From contig NZ_FWXL01000012.1 of assembly GCF_900176395.1 (NCBI RefSeq), positions 1-64,000 on the forward strand: a stretch of DNA of 64,000 nt, in the 5' to 3' direction. Origin of the DNA: Novosphingobium sp. B1. GTDB lineage: Bacteria > Pseudomonadota > Alphaproteobacteria > Sphingomonadales > Sphingomonadaceae. Positions 7,680-15,712 of this stretch are shown here, in pieces. A program made the position numbers and the translations under genes. Under the pieces are notes generated by a model. It did not search any database. It saw only the letters and a program-made list of their open reading frames with translations, and was not told the DNA's origin. Position 1 is the first letter of the stretch. Each line of letters begins with the position of its first letter.

Positions 7680-9176
7680 TCAGCCCATCGTCGGAATGAC
7701 GAACGCATTTCCACCGTCGGGCGAGCCATCCGGCCAGCGCTGGGTGATCGTCTTGACCTTGGTCCAGAACTTCACGCCTTCCATGCCATGCTGGTTGGTA
7801 TCGCCGAAGGCCGAGCGCTTCCAGCCACCGAAGGTGTGGTAAGCCACCGGCACCGGGATCGGCACGTTGATGCCAACCATGCCCACGTTGACGCGAGCGG
7901 CAAATTCGCGCGCGGCGTGGCCGTTGCGGGTGAAGATGGCGACGCCGTTGCCGTACTGATGCTTCGAGGGCAGCGCGAGCGCTTCCTCGAAGTCCTTGGC
8001 GCGGACGATCTGCAGGACAGGCCCGAAGATCTCGTTGTGGTAGCTGTCCATGTCGGGCGTGACATGGTCGATCAGCGTCGGGCCGACGAAGAAGCCTTCC
8101 TCGTGGCCCTGCAGGGTGAAGCCGCGACCGTCGACGACGAGTTCGCCGCCCTCTTCGATGCACTTGCCGATCCAGCCTTCGACCTTTTCCTTGTGCGCCT
8201 GGGTCACGACCGGACCGTAGTGCGCTTCGGGATCGGTCGAGACGCCAACGCGCAGGGCTTCGATTGCGGGGATCAGCTTGGCGCGCAGCTTGTTGGCGGT
8301 ATCCTCGCCGACCGGGACGACGACTGGGAGCGCCATGCAGCGCTCGCCCGCCGAACCGAAGGCCGCGCCGCACAAATCGTTGACGACCTGGTCAAGATCG
8401 GCGTCGGGCATGACGATGCCGTGGTTCTTGGCACCACCCATGGCCTGCACGCGCTTTCCGGCGGCTACGCCGCGATTGTAGACGTAGTGGGCAATATCCG
8501 ACGAGCCGACGAAGCTGACCGCGCCGATGGCGGGGTGATCGAGGATCGCGTCGACCATTTCCTTGTCGCCATGGACGACCTGGCAGATGCCTTCGGGCAG
8601 GCCCGCTTCGATGAAAAGTTCAGCGAGGCGCACCGGCACCGAGGGGTCGCGCTCGGAAGGCTTGATGATGAAGGCGTTGCCGGTGGCGATGGCAATCGCG
8701 CTCATCCACAGCGGAATCATGCCGGGGAAGTTGAACGGCGTGATGCCCGCACCGATGCCGATCGGCTGACGCATCGAATAGACGTCGATGCCGGGGCCGG
8801 CCCCTTGCGTATATTCGCCCTTGAGCACGTGCGGGATGCCGCAGGCGAACTCGACCACTTCAAGGCCGCGCTGGATGTCGCCCTTGGAATCGGCGATGAC
8901 CTTGCCGTGCTCGGACGAGAGCATGTGCGCGAGGCTGTCCATGTTGGCCTCGACCAGTTCCTTGAAGCGGAACATCACCCGGGCGCGGCGCTGCGGGTTG
9001 GTCGCGGCCCAGGCGGGCTGCGCCTTCAGCGCGGCCTGCACGGCGCGCTCGAGCGTCTCTGCGGTGCCGAGCGCGACTTCGGCCTGCACGCCGCCGTTGT
9101 TGGGATCGAAGATCGGGCTCTTGCGGGCAGGCGCGCCGCCGGGGCCGCCGACGATGAAGTGGTCTACGAGACGCAT
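7680..9176 (-). CDS. mmsA: CoA-acylating methylmalonate-semialdehyde dehydrogenase
   Basis: Converts methylmalonate semialdehyde plus CoA and NAD to propionyl-CoA and CO2, the end of valine catabolism. The 498-aa protein is an aldehyde dehydrogenase with 'FNFPGMIPLW', the NAD-binding 'FVGSSDIAHYV' and the catalytic Cys in 'SAGERCMALP', a motif diagnostic of MmsA. The frame is open far upstream, but the start at 9176 is preceded by AGAGGA at the right distance and gives the family's usual N-terminus. It is divergent from a LysR gene, with two palindromes in between, so direct control by that regulator is likely. Confidence 0.95.
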   Translation of the reverse strand: MRLVDHFIVGGPGGAPARKSPIFDPNNGGVQAEVALGTAETLERAVQAALKAQPAWAATNPQRRARVMFRFKELVEANMDSLAHMLSSEHGKVIADSKGDIQRGLEVVEFACGIPHVLKGEYTQGAGPGIDVYSMRQPIGIGAGITPFNFPGMIPLWMSAIAIATGNAFIIKPSERDPSVPVRLAELFIEAGLPEGICQVVHGDKEMVDAILDHPAIGAVSFVGSSDIAHYVYNRGVAAGKRVQAMGGAKNHGIVMPDADLDQVVNDLCGAAFGSAGERCMALPVVVPVGEDTANKLRAKLIPAIEALRVGVSTDPEAHYGPVVTQAHKEKVEGWIGKCIEEGGELVVDGRGFTLQGHEEGFFVGPTLIDHVTPDMDSYHNEIFGPVLQIVRAKDFEEALALPSKHQYGNGVAIFTRNGHAAREFAARVNVGMVGINVPIPVPVAYHTFGGWKRSAFGDTNQHGMEGVKFWTKVKTITQRWPDGSPDGGNAFVIPTMG

Positions 9177-9214
9177 CAGGAATCCTCTTTCACCAAACTT
9201 TGACAGATTGATGC

Positions 9215-9274
9215 GCCTGCCGGCGATTGCAGGCAACCCGCGAATATGCGAGGCCCACCTGCAGATTTGCAGGT
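9215..9274. promoter_or_regulatory. Two palindromic operator-like sites between mmsA and the LysR gene
   Basis: Site 1 (9215-9234) is GCCTGC-N8-GCAGGC. Site 2 (9257-9274) is ACCTGCA-GATT-TGCAGGT, a perfect 7-bp inverted repeat. Their centres are 41 bp apart, about four helical turns, and both share the half-site TGCAGG. Site 2 also contains the Shine-Dalgarno of the regulator gene. This is the expected geometry for LysR-type binding at a divergent, autoregulated promoter. Confidence 0.6.
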
Positions 9275-9280
9275 GATCCG

Positions 9281-10177
9281 ATGCACTCGAGCGACTGGAA
9301 CGACTTTCAGGCCTTTCTGGCGGTGGCGCGCGCCGGGCAGCTCGCTCGGGCGGCGGCGAACATGGGTGTGGACGCCACGACCATAGGACGGCGGTTGCGG
9401 CGGCTGGAGACGCGAACCGGCGCCACACTGTTCGAACAGACCCGCGAGGGACAGGTGCTGACCGAAGCGGGCGAAGCGATGCTGGCCGAGGTCGAGGCGA
9501 TGGACCAGGCTGCCAGCCGGATCGCTGAAAATGCCGCAAGCGGCGGCGGCGTTGCCGGGACCTTGCGGGTGAGCCTGTCCGAGGGGTTTGGTAGCTGGAT
9601 TGTCGCCCCTGCCCTGCGCGGCTTTGTCGATGCCAATCCTCGTCTGATGGTCGATCTCGTCGCATCATCAGGCTTTCTCAGCCCTTCCAAGCGCGAGGCG
9701 GACCTTGCCGTCACCCTCTCGCGTCCGCGTGCGGGACCGGTGATCGCGGGCAAGCTGTCAGACTACAATCTGCGGCTCTATGCCACGCGCGGGTATCTTT
9801 CGCAGAAAGGGCCGCCCGAAAACCCTGCCCAACTGGCGCAGGGCCACCGGCTGGTGGGTTACATCCCCGACCTGCTCTATGCGCCGGAATTGCGATATCT
9901 GGCGGAGATCGAGCCGGACCTGACCGCCGACCTGCGCTCGTCATCGATCATCGCGCAGCACCGCATGATCGCAGCGGGGGCCGGCATCGGCGTGCTGCCA
10001 TGCTTCATCGGCGATTCGGACAAGTGGCTGGTGCCGGTCCTGCCCGAGCGGCGCATCACGCGCTCGTTCTGGCTGGTGACACACAAGGACACGCACAATC
10101 TGGCGCGCGTAAGGGCATTCAAGGAGTGGCTGACCGCTCTGGTCACGCGTGAGCGCGGGCGGTTGCTGCCGCGGTGA
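9281..10177 (+). CDS. LysR-family transcriptional regulator of mmsA
   Basis: 298-aa LysR-type regulator. The winged-helix N-terminus is clear (FQAFLAVARAGQL..., with DATTIGRRLRRLE as the recognition region and 'LFEQTREGQVLTEAG'). A LysR substrate-binding domain follows from about residue 90. The start at 9281 is chosen because AGGTGA precedes it and residues 1-10 match the family. It is divergent from mmsA with shared operator-like palindromes, so the likely role is sensing a valine-pathway intermediate and controlling mmsA and itself. A GC-rich stem-loop overlaps its stop codon. Confidence 0.9.
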   Translation: MHSSDWNDFQAFLAVARAGQLARAAANMGVDATTIGRRLRRLETRTGATLFEQTREGQVLTEAGEAMLAEVEAMDQAASRIAENAASGGGVAGTLRVSLSEGFGSWIVAPALRGFVDANPRLMVDLVASSGFLSPSKREADLAVTLSRPRAGPVIAGKLSDYNLRLYATRGYLSQKGPPENPAQLAQGHRLVGYIPDLLYAPELRYLAEIEPDLTADLRSSSIIAQHRMIAAGAGIGVLPCFIGDSDKWLVPVLPERRITRSFWLVTHKDTHNLARVRAFKEWLTALVTRERGRLLPR

Positions 10178-10208
10178 AGGTGCGCCCGGCCTGCCCGGGC
10201 GCACCTTC
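10176..10208. other. GC-rich stem-loop between convergent genes
   Basis: AAGGTGCGCCCGG and its near-perfect complement CCGGGCGCACCTT form a stem of about 13 bp starting at the LysR stop codon. Neither strand has a U-tract after the stem, so it may stall polymerase or protect 3' ends rather than act as a full intrinsic terminator. Confidence 0.5.
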
Positions 10209-10215
10209 AAAAACC

Positions 10216-10539
10216 TCAGCCCTTGGCGACGGGGGCGTCTTCGCCGAGATCTTCGTACCAGGCTTCGACCGGGCCGTTGAGCTTGATCGTCAGTGGGTTG
10301 CCCTTGCGATCCATGCTCTTGCCGGCCTGCACGCGGACCCAGCCCTCCGAGATCGAGTATTCCTCGACGTTGTTGCGCACGACACCCTTGAAGCGGATGC
10401 CGACGCCGCGACGCAGCTTGTCCGCATCGAAGTGCGGGCTGCGCGGGTTGATCGCAAGGCGATCGGGCGGCACGTCAGGACCGGTGCTGGCAGCAGGCGC
10501 TTCGAGGGCGGTTTCGGGCTGGTTGATTTCGTCGCTCAT
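10216..10539 (-). CDS. DUF3297 family protein
   Basis: Small cytosolic protein of unknown function. The 107-aa product has a variable acidic N-terminus and then the highly conserved DUF3297 core: 'PPDRLAINPRSPHFDADKL', 'RRGVGIRFKGV', 'NVEEYSISEGWVRV' and 'DRKGNPLTIKLNGPVEAW'. Homologues are sometimes labelled glutathione peroxidase, which the sequence does not support because no Cys/Sec motif is present. The start is set at the ATG that gives the usual N-terminus (MSDE...); the frame is open 24 codons further. Single-gene unit. Confidence 0.88.
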   Translation of the reverse strand: MSDEINQPETALEAPAASTGPDVPPDRLAINPRSPHFDADKLRRGVGIRFKGVVRNNVEEYSISEGWVRVQAGKSMDRKGNPLTIKLNGPVEAWYEDLGEDAPVAKG

Positions 10540-10568
10540 GGGCTGCGCAAATATCTTGATTGCCCCAC

Positions 10569-10597
10569 TTGTCAATCGATGCGGAGCGTCGTAGAGG
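10569..10597 (+). promoter_or_regulatory. Candidate promoter of tRNA-Val
   Basis: TTGTCA (10569-10574), a 17-nt spacer and TAGAGG (10592-10597) followed by the GC-rich discriminator CCCGCCCC. This layout is typical of stringently controlled stable-RNA promoters. The tRNA begins 43 bp after the -10. Confidence 0.5.
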
Positions 10598-10639
10598 CCC
10601 GCCCCTGTCAAGCGGTCGCAACGCCGACCTTCCTCTGAC

Positions 10640-10714
10640 GGGCGCGTAGCTCAGCGGTAGAGCACACCCTTCACACGGGTGGGGTCACAGGTTCAATCCC
10701 TGTCGCGCCCACCA
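10640..10714 (+). tRNA. tRNA-Val (CAC)
   Basis: Full cloverleaf: acceptor stem GGGCGCG/CGCGCCC, D-stem GCTC/GAGC, anticodon stem CACCC/GGGTG with loop TTCACAC (anticodon CAC at 10672-10674), T-stem ACAGG/CCTGT with TTCAATC loop, discriminator A and encoded CCA. It reads the GUG valine codon. It stands alone between the DUF3297 gene and a transporter on the opposite strand. Confidence 0.96.
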
Positions 10715-10796
10715 TCTTCCCCCGACGGGCAGGATGGCGGCTATATCTATATCGGCCGATTCCCGCGCTGCTGCCCTCATCCGTTGCCAGAACCGC

Positions 10797-11810
10797 TCAA
10801 CCTTGCGCTGGCGCGGCCTGCGCCGTTGCGGTCTGCCCATCCAGCTGGCGCCGATAGCGCCCTGCCAGCCATGCGCAGACGAAAAGCTGCAACTGGTGGA
10901 AGATCATGACCGGCAGGATCACAAGGCCGACCTGCGCCGGCGCGAACAGCGCACCGGCCATCGGCACGCCCGATACGAGGCTCTTCTTCGATCCGCAGAA
11001 CAACAGGACAATCGCATCTTCGCGCGACAGGCCGGCCGCCTTGGCCGCCCCGGCGTTGATCCCGATTACGATCGCCAGAATGGCAGCCGATGCCACGAGA
11101 AGCACCGCCAGATCCAAAGCCCCGACGCGCTGCCACACTCCGTTGGCAACCGCTGCACTGAAAGCGGAATAGACCACAAGCAGCACCGAGGAGCGGTCCA
11201 CCGGCAAGAGCAGCGCCTTGTGCCGGTCGATCCATTTGCCGATCAGCGGCCGCAGCAGATGGCCTGTCACGAACGGCAGCAGCAATTGCGTTGCGATCTT
11301 CTGGACCGAGGCCAACTCGTCGCCGCCGGCTGATGTGCCGGAATGGATGAAGAGCGTGACAAGCAGCGGCGTCAGCACAATGCCGAGCAGGTTCGAAAGC
11401 GAAGCGCTGCAAACCGCGGCCGCAACATTGCCCCCCGCCATGGCGGTAAAGGCAATTGAACTCTGCACCGTGGAAGGAAGCAGGGCAAGGAACAGCAATC
11501 CCGTCGCCAGCGCAGGGTCGACCACAAGTCCCCCGGCCCATGCAGCGCCCAGCCCGAGCACCGGAAACAGCACATATGTCGACGCCAGCGTCATCAGATG
11601 AAGGCGCCAGTTGCCCAGCCCGGAAACGATCGCCTCGCGCGAAAGCTTGGCGCCGTGGAGAAAGAACAGCAGCATGATCGCCGCGTCGGCAACCAGATCG
11701 AACACCTGCAACGCCGCGCCGCGCGCTGGCAGCACGCTTGCCAGAATGACCGTGCCGACAAGCGCCAGGAGAAACGGGTCCAAGGTGGGAAAATTCAAAC
11801 GCCTGGTCAT
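10797..11810 (-). CDS. Bile acid:sodium symporter-like (BASS) transporter
   Basis: Inner-membrane protein of about 337 aa with roughly nine to ten hydrophobic segments, matching the SBF-like (PF13593) branch of the BASS family. Conserved stretches include 'FFLHGAKLSREAI', 'LLPSTVQSSIAFTAMAGGN' and 'LLFCGSKKSLVSGVPMAG', the two discontinuous-helix regions that bind sodium and substrate. Members move organic anions with Na+; the substrate is unknown here. The frame stays open to 11906, but the ATG at 11810 gives the usual N-terminus. Divergent from the phosphoribosyltransferase gene. Confidence 0.88.
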   Translation of the reverse strand: MTRRLNFPTLDPFLLALVGTVILASVLPARGAALQVFDLVADAAIMLLFFLHGAKLSREAIVSGLGNWRLHLMTLASTYVLFPVLGLGAAWAGGLVVDPALATGLLFLALLPSTVQSSIAFTAMAGGNVAAAVCSASLSNLLGIVLTPLLVTLFIHSGTSAGGDELASVQKIATQLLLPFVTGHLLRPLIGKWIDRHKALLLPVDRSSVLLVVYSAFSAAVANGVWQRVGALDLAVLLVASAAILAIVIGINAGAAKAAGLSREDAIVLLFCGSKKSLVSGVPMAGALFAPAQVGLVILPVMIFHQLQLFVCAWLAGRYRRQLDGQTATAQAAPAQG

Positions 11811-11997
11811 GATCGAAACGGCTATGCCCTGATTTTTCAGCCAATCCAACGAAATGATCGGCAAGGAATTGTTGTTCGCCCAGACTGCCTCTTCGGGCAT
11901 CGCCAAGGCTCATCCGGTCCGGAAGCGCGATTGCCCAACCCGCTCCAAGCCGATACGTGCTGGGGCTGCCATTTCAAGTCGAACGGATACCCCCGAC

Positions 11998-12528
11998 ATG
12001 ACAGACGCCGCCGCCCCGGTGCTCAACTACATTCCCTATGAAGATTTCCTGGCCCATGTGCGCAGTCTTTCGCGCAAGGTGGCCGAAGATGGCTGGAAGC
12101 CCGATTACATTGTCGGCATCGGTCGTGGCGGGCTCGTTCCGGCGGTATACATCAGCCACGATTTGCAAATTCCGATGCTGTCGGTCGATCATTCCTCCAA
12201 GGTTTCCGGCTTTGCCGACGAACTGCTCGGCAAGGTCGCCGGGAAGTCTGTCGATGGCACACGGCTTCTTTTCGTCGATGACATAAACGACAGTGGCGGC
12301 ACCATCGCCTACATGCGCAAGGTGCTCGCAGAGTATGGCTGCAACAAGGAAAACCTGCGGTTTGCCGTGCTGATGGACAATTGTCGGTCGCAGGCGCGCG
12401 TCGATTATGCAGCGCAAGCGATCGACCGGGCACAGGACAAGCGCTGGTTCGTGTTTCCGTGGGAAGCGGTAATGACGGCAGAGACGCTGACCGAAGAAGC
12501 GCAGGCCGTGCCCGAGCGCCTGGGGTAA
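11998..12528 (+). CDS. Phosphoribosyltransferase (xanthine/hypoxanthine type)
   Basis: Type I phosphoribosyltransferase of 176 aa, probably in purine salvage (PRPP plus base to nucleotide). It has the PRPP-binding motif VDDINDSGGT at 93-102 and the upstream P-loop-like GIGRGG at 40-45. The C-terminal 'FPWEAV' matches xanthine-guanine/hypoxanthine enzymes. The start at 11998 follows a short leader; the frame is open further upstream but runs into the divergent transporter region. Exact base specificity cannot be read from the sequence. Confidence 0.88.
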   Translation: MTDAAAPVLNYIPYEDFLAHVRSLSRKVAEDGWKPDYIVGIGRGGLVPAVYISHDLQIPMLSVDHSSKVSGFADELLGKVAGKSVDGTRLLFVDDINDSGGTIAYMRKVLAEYGCNKENLRFAVLMDNCRSQARVDYAAQAIDRAQDKRWFVFPWEAVMTAETLTEEAQAVPERLG

Positions 12529-12572
12529 CGCCAGCGCGTCTTGGCCCCAAGGCAGGCGCGTCGCGCAGGATT

Positions 12573-13223
12573 TCAACCGCCTGATAGTGCCCAGATCACG
12601 CTGGCCACAAGCGCCAGTCCAGCGGGTGCCCTCACCGGCGACCATCGCACATCGGCAACCGCTTCGCCCAGTTGCCGCTCGCAATTGCCGGTGATCATGG
12701 CGCTGACCAGATCGCGCCCGACAAGGAACTGGTAGAAGAAGATCGCCAGCACATGCAGGCCGATAAGGAACAGCGCCACGTTGAAGACGGTGCCATGAAT
12801 GTCCGCAGCCCGCCTTGCGCCCTCGGCGCTCAGGACAGCCGCGAGCGGCCCGGCTTCACCGCCGTCCCCGTTCCCGGCGAAAAGCCCTGCCGTCGTCAGG
12901 CCGAGGAGCGCGGCAAGCAGTGCGGCAACGCTCCAGCCGCCAAGCGGGTTGTGACCATCGGTCGGATGCTCGTCCGCCGCCTTGCGTGCATAGGCAAGGA
13001 CCGCTGCCGGACCCCTGAGAAACTGGGTGAAACGCGCCGTCCGTGATCCGGCCAGGCCCCAGTAGATGCGGAACAGCAACAGCCCCAGAACGACAAGCCC
13101 GGAGGTCCGGTGCAATTCCATATCGTGGTTTTCGGCGCTCCACCATGAAAGGAAGAACAGGCTGACCAGCGCCCAGTGAAACAGTCGCACCGGCGCATCC
13201 CACACGCGAACCGTTTCGGCCAT
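12573..13223 (-). CDS. Cytochrome b561/Ni-Fe-hydrogenase b-type membrane protein
   Basis: Four-helix inner-membrane dihaem cytochrome b (216 aa). It has 'RLFHWALV' (H16) and 'ELHRTSGL' (H38) near the N-terminus, and 'DIHGTVFNV' and 'GLHVLAIFFY' further on, which supply the histidine ligands. 'GRDLVSAMITG' is the usual C-terminal signature. It would pass electrons between quinol and a soluble partner. Homologues are often paired with a cytochrome c gene; none is adjacent here, and the 231 bases upstream hold no convincing gene. Confidence 0.9.
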   Translation of the reverse strand: MAETVRVWDAPVRLFHWALVSLFFLSWWSAENHDMELHRTSGLVVLGLLLFRIYWGLAGSRTARFTQFLRGPAAVLAYARKAADEHPTDGHNPLGGWSVAALLAALLGLTTAGLFAGNGDGGEAGPLAAVLSAEGARRAADIHGTVFNVALFLIGLHVLAIFFYQFLVGRDLVSAMITGNCERQLGEAVADVRWSPVRAPAGLALVASVIWALSGG

Positions 13224-13454
13224 GCCTGCCCCTCATGACAATCGCACTTCTGTGCTCTGCGGCCACCGGAATGTGCCACGAGGCGCCTCCGCCGCCAAGC
13301 GCGATGCTCTGTGCGCCAGCGAACCGGACCACGGCGCCGGACAAGGCTCCGGCAAGCTTCATTCGGAACAAGCGAGAACGGCCCCGCCGAAGCGGAGCCG
13401 TACCCCTTCGCCGGCCCGTTGGAGGCCGTGCCGACGAAGCCCCTTTAACCCTGT

Positions 13455-14327
13455 TCAGTCGTTGGCTTGCTGCTGCTGCTGCGCGGCCTGCTTGATCTGG
13501 CCTTCGCTCATGGCCGAGAGAACGGCATTGCCGCTGCCGCTGAAGTTCGCGGCGGGCAACATGGCCTTGGCCCCATCGACCTTGACCAGCAGCGAGCGCA
13601 CCTGCCCACGGCCATCGGCAACGACTTCGCGGATCTTGCCGATCTTCTCGCCATCTGGGCCGAGCACGGTCATGCCCTTGCTGAGCGCGAACGCCCCGGT
13701 GGCCGAAGAAGCGGCGCTCCCGGCAAGGGCGAGCGAGCCCATCCCGCCCGAGGCCGCGCCATTGCCGCTACCGCTGGCCGAGCCTGTGGCCGAACCCATC
13801 GCGGAACTGGCAGCAGAGCCGGCAAGGTTGCGGCCAGTCGTGGCCACGCCCTGGGCCGTACCGCGCGCAGTGCCGGCAACCTGTCCGGCAGTTGAGCGCA
13901 CGGCGTTGGTGCCGACAAGCTGCGCATCGGCGCTGCCAGTGGCCGAGCCGGAACCCGAAGCCGATCCGCTGCCGCCGACCATGCGCGAAGGCGTGGACAA
14001 GGTCTGTCCCACCGTGCCGCCGAGCGTTCCATCGGCGCTGCCATCGGCGTGGACCTTGCCGCTCCTGCGATCGACCGACTTGCTGCCCGAGGCGTTGCCC
14101 GAGCCATTCACCGTGCCGCGCGTGGTGCTGTCGGCACGGCGTGTTGTCCGCTCTACGGCATCGCCCATGGTGCGGCCATTGAGCGTGCCGCCCAGCGTGC
14201 CGCCGATGTTGCCTCCCAGGGTTCCGCCAAGGCCGCCACCAAGGCCGCCCCCGCCCAGGATCTGCGCCTGAGCCGCCGGGGCGATCAGGATGAACATGGC
14301 GGTCGATGCTGTCAGGAACTTGCGCAT
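13455..14327 (-). CDS. Secreted Gly/Ser/Ala-rich protein with C-terminal PRC-barrel-like domain
   Basis: 290-aa exported protein: signal peptide 1-21 (cleavage in AAQAQ), then a long low-complexity region of GG, GS and GSA repeats (about 24-215). A compact C-terminal domain (about 220-265) reads 'GMTVLGPDGEKIGKIREV', as in PRC-barrel domains, and the tail ends in QQQQQ. The design suggests a flexible envelope or extracellular protein with a folded C-terminal anchor. The start at 14327 is fixed by a strong GAGGAAAGG Shine-Dalgarno, which is buried in a long hairpin. It is downstream of the S8 protease gene on the same strand. Function is not known; surface or stress protein is inference. Confidence 0.8.
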   Translation of the reverse strand: MRKFLTASTAMFILIAPAAQAQILGGGGLGGGLGGTLGGNIGGTLGGTLNGRTMGDAVERTTRRADSTTRGTVNGSGNASGSKSVDRRSGKVHADGSADGTLGGTVGQTLSTPSRMVGGSGSASGSGSATGSADAQLVGTNAVRSTAGQVAGTARGTAQGVATTGRNLAGSAASSAMGSATGSASGSGNGAASGGMGSLALAGSAASSATGAFALSKGMTVLGPDGEKIGKIREVVADGRGQVRSLLVKVDGAKAMLPAANFSGSGNAVLSAMSEGQIKQAAQQQQQAND

Positions 14328-14329
14328 AT

Positions 14330-14390
14330 CGTTTTCCTTTCCTCGAATGGATCGGGGCACTGCTCGCAATGCCCCTTCGAAAGGAAAACG
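14330..14390 (-). promoter_or_regulatory. 5' UTR hairpin sequestering the Shine-Dalgarno (possible RNA thermometer)
   Basis: In the minus-strand transcript, CGUUUUCCUUUC (5' arm) pairs for 12 consecutive bases with GAAAGGAAAACG (3' arm), which contains the Shine-Dalgarno and ends 2 bases before the AUG. A 3-bp continuation (GAA/UUC) after a 3-nt bulge and an inner stem GGGGCA/UGCCCC with a 10-nt loop complete a two-tier hairpin. A stem this long over the ribosome binding site is unlikely by chance and fits translational control by temperature or a trans-factor. It could also be a DNA-level palindrome. Confidence 0.65.
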
Positions 14391-14428
14391 GATGGCCATT
14401 CGGGTTTAATTCACCCGCGCCCTCATTT

Positions 14429-15664
14429 TTATCTTGCGGGGCGGCAGATCGTGCACAGCAAGCCGCGCCCGTACGTGGCGTCGGTGCCCTTGCCGCCCAG
14501 ATCGATCGCTTCTGCATCGAGCCGCGCGCGGACATTGCCGGACGGCAGCGCCAGCGCGACGCGCGAGGCGACCAGCGGCGTGGCGAAAGATGTTCCCCGC
14601 ACCTTGAAACGCCGGCCCGCGGCGTTGCTGGCAAACAGGTCGGCACCGGGCGCGGCATAATCGAGGTGCCCCGCCCTGCCCGCCTCGATCAGCGCACGAT
14701 TGCGCCCGTCGACGGCGGTCACCGCGATAACGCCGGGATAGGAGGCGGGATAAGCAGGTGGCGCGGCAGGACCGTCGTTCCCCACCGCGGCCACGATCAC
14801 CGCGCCCTTGCGCTGCGCCGCCGCCACCGCATGGGCGACGACGGGATTGGCGGGACCGACCAGACTGACCGAGACGACCCGCACTTGCGCGCCCAGCAGC
14901 CAGTCAAGGGCGCGGGCGACCGCAAGCGCATTGCCGCCAGCGGGGTCCTGCCCATAGACATCGGCAACAAACACGCGCCCTACGCCGGCGAACTTCAGCA
15001 GCGAGACGACCGCACTGCCGTGGTCGCTTGGCCTTGGGGCACCGCTGGCAAAGCCGCGCGTCGCGATGACGGAGAGCGCGGAGCCACCATCGATCACGCC
15101 TACCGGCGTGGCGATGGGCGGCATGGCGATGGGCGGCATGGCGATGGGTGGGGCCTGCTTCGCCGCCGAAGTGCTTGAACCGCTTGTGAAATTGAGCGTA
15201 TCCGAAGAGATCTCTGCATCCGGCAGCCGCGCAACCAGCAACTTCTGGGCGCGGGCGAGGGTCTGGCCGGCGGGGACCGACAGGCGCACCACCGTCAGCC
15301 CGAGTTCTTCAAGGGTCTCGGTGGAGATGATGCCGAAACCCGCCGCACGTGCCGTCTCGATCGCACCCGGCGCGGGGTTGGTGAGGAGCAGTTCGCCCTT
15401 GCGCGCAAGGTCACCGGAAAGGTCACGCTCGATCACGTCGCGGTTGGTGCGCAGGAGGCGATCGAGGCGCTGCAAGCGCAGGCGGGTAAGCCCCTCGACC
15501 GCGCCCTTCATTTCCCCGACGGCGTCGCCGACCTGTGGCAGACCTGCCCCCAACCTGCCCGTCACCTGCCCCAGACCTTCGCGCACGTCAGGCAGCGCTA
15601 TTTGCGCCCCGAGCGGGGCTGCGGCGCACAGGGCCAGAAGGGTCGCGAAGGTCAAGCGTTTCAT
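14429..15664 (-). CDS. Secreted S8 (subtilisin-like) serine protease
   Basis: Exported serine protease of about 411 aa. Signal peptide 1-21, then a 150-residue helical N-terminal region (possible pro-domain) and a short linker of three PPIAM/PPIAT repeats (172-187). The S8 domain follows with catalytic D192 (VIDGG), H215 (DHGSAV), oxyanion N296 (AVGNDGP) and S359 (RGTSFATP). All catalytic residues are present. The start is the ATG at 15664; ATG at 15670 or GTG at 15673 are alternatives. It is divergent, by 48 bp, from an ECF sigma/anti-sigma pair and upstream of the PRC-barrel gene, so it may be a target or a regulator of that sigma system. Confidence 0.88.
   Translation of the reverse strand: MKRLTFATLLALCAAAPLGAQIALPDVREGLGQVTGRLGAGLPQVGDAVGEMKGAVEGLTRLRLQRLDRLLRTNRDVIERDLSGDLARKGELLLTNPAPGAIETARAAGFGIISTETLEELGLTVVRLSVPAGQTLARAQKLLVARLPDAEISSDTLNFTSGSSTSAAKQAPPIAMPPIAMPPIATPVGVIDGGSALSVIATRGFASGAPRPSDHGSAVVSLLKFAGVGRVFVADVYGQDPAGGNALAVARALDWLLGAQVRVVSVSLVGPANPVVAHAVAAAQRKGAVIVAAVGNDGPAAPPAYPASYPGVIAVTAVDGRNRALIEAGRAGHLDYAAPGADLFASNAAGRRFKVRGTSFATPLVASRVALALPSGNVRARLDAEAIDLGGKGTDATYGRGLLCTICRPAR
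15110..15153. repeat. 15-bp tandem repeat within the protease gene
   Basis: Nearly three copies of GGCGATGGGCGGCAT in a row encode the PPIAM-PPIAM-PPIAT linker just before the catalytic Asp. In-frame, so copy number changes would only change linker length. Confidence 0.85.
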
Positions 15665-15712
15665 CGGCATCACTTTTTTGTCATAGCCTCAAAGGTCTCG
15701 GGGATTAAACGG

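Noticed and set aside
9177..9668. N-terminal extension of mmsA to 9668
   Set aside because: The frame is open but overlaps the LysR gene and its operators; a good Shine-Dalgarno and the family N-terminus place the start at 9176.
10176..10208. Intrinsic terminator for the LysR gene
   Set aside because: The stem is strong but neither strand has a following U-tract, so I kept it only as a stem-loop.
13224..13454. Expected cytochrome c partner gene upstream of the cytochrome b gene
   Set aside because: I translated all three minus-strand frames of this gap and found no CxxCH motif or signal peptide. The frames seen are unconvincing.
15110..15153. Short 15-bp tandem repeat as a possible CRISPR or VNTR array
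   Set aside because: The units are contiguous with no spacers and are in frame in a protease gene, so it is not CRISPR.
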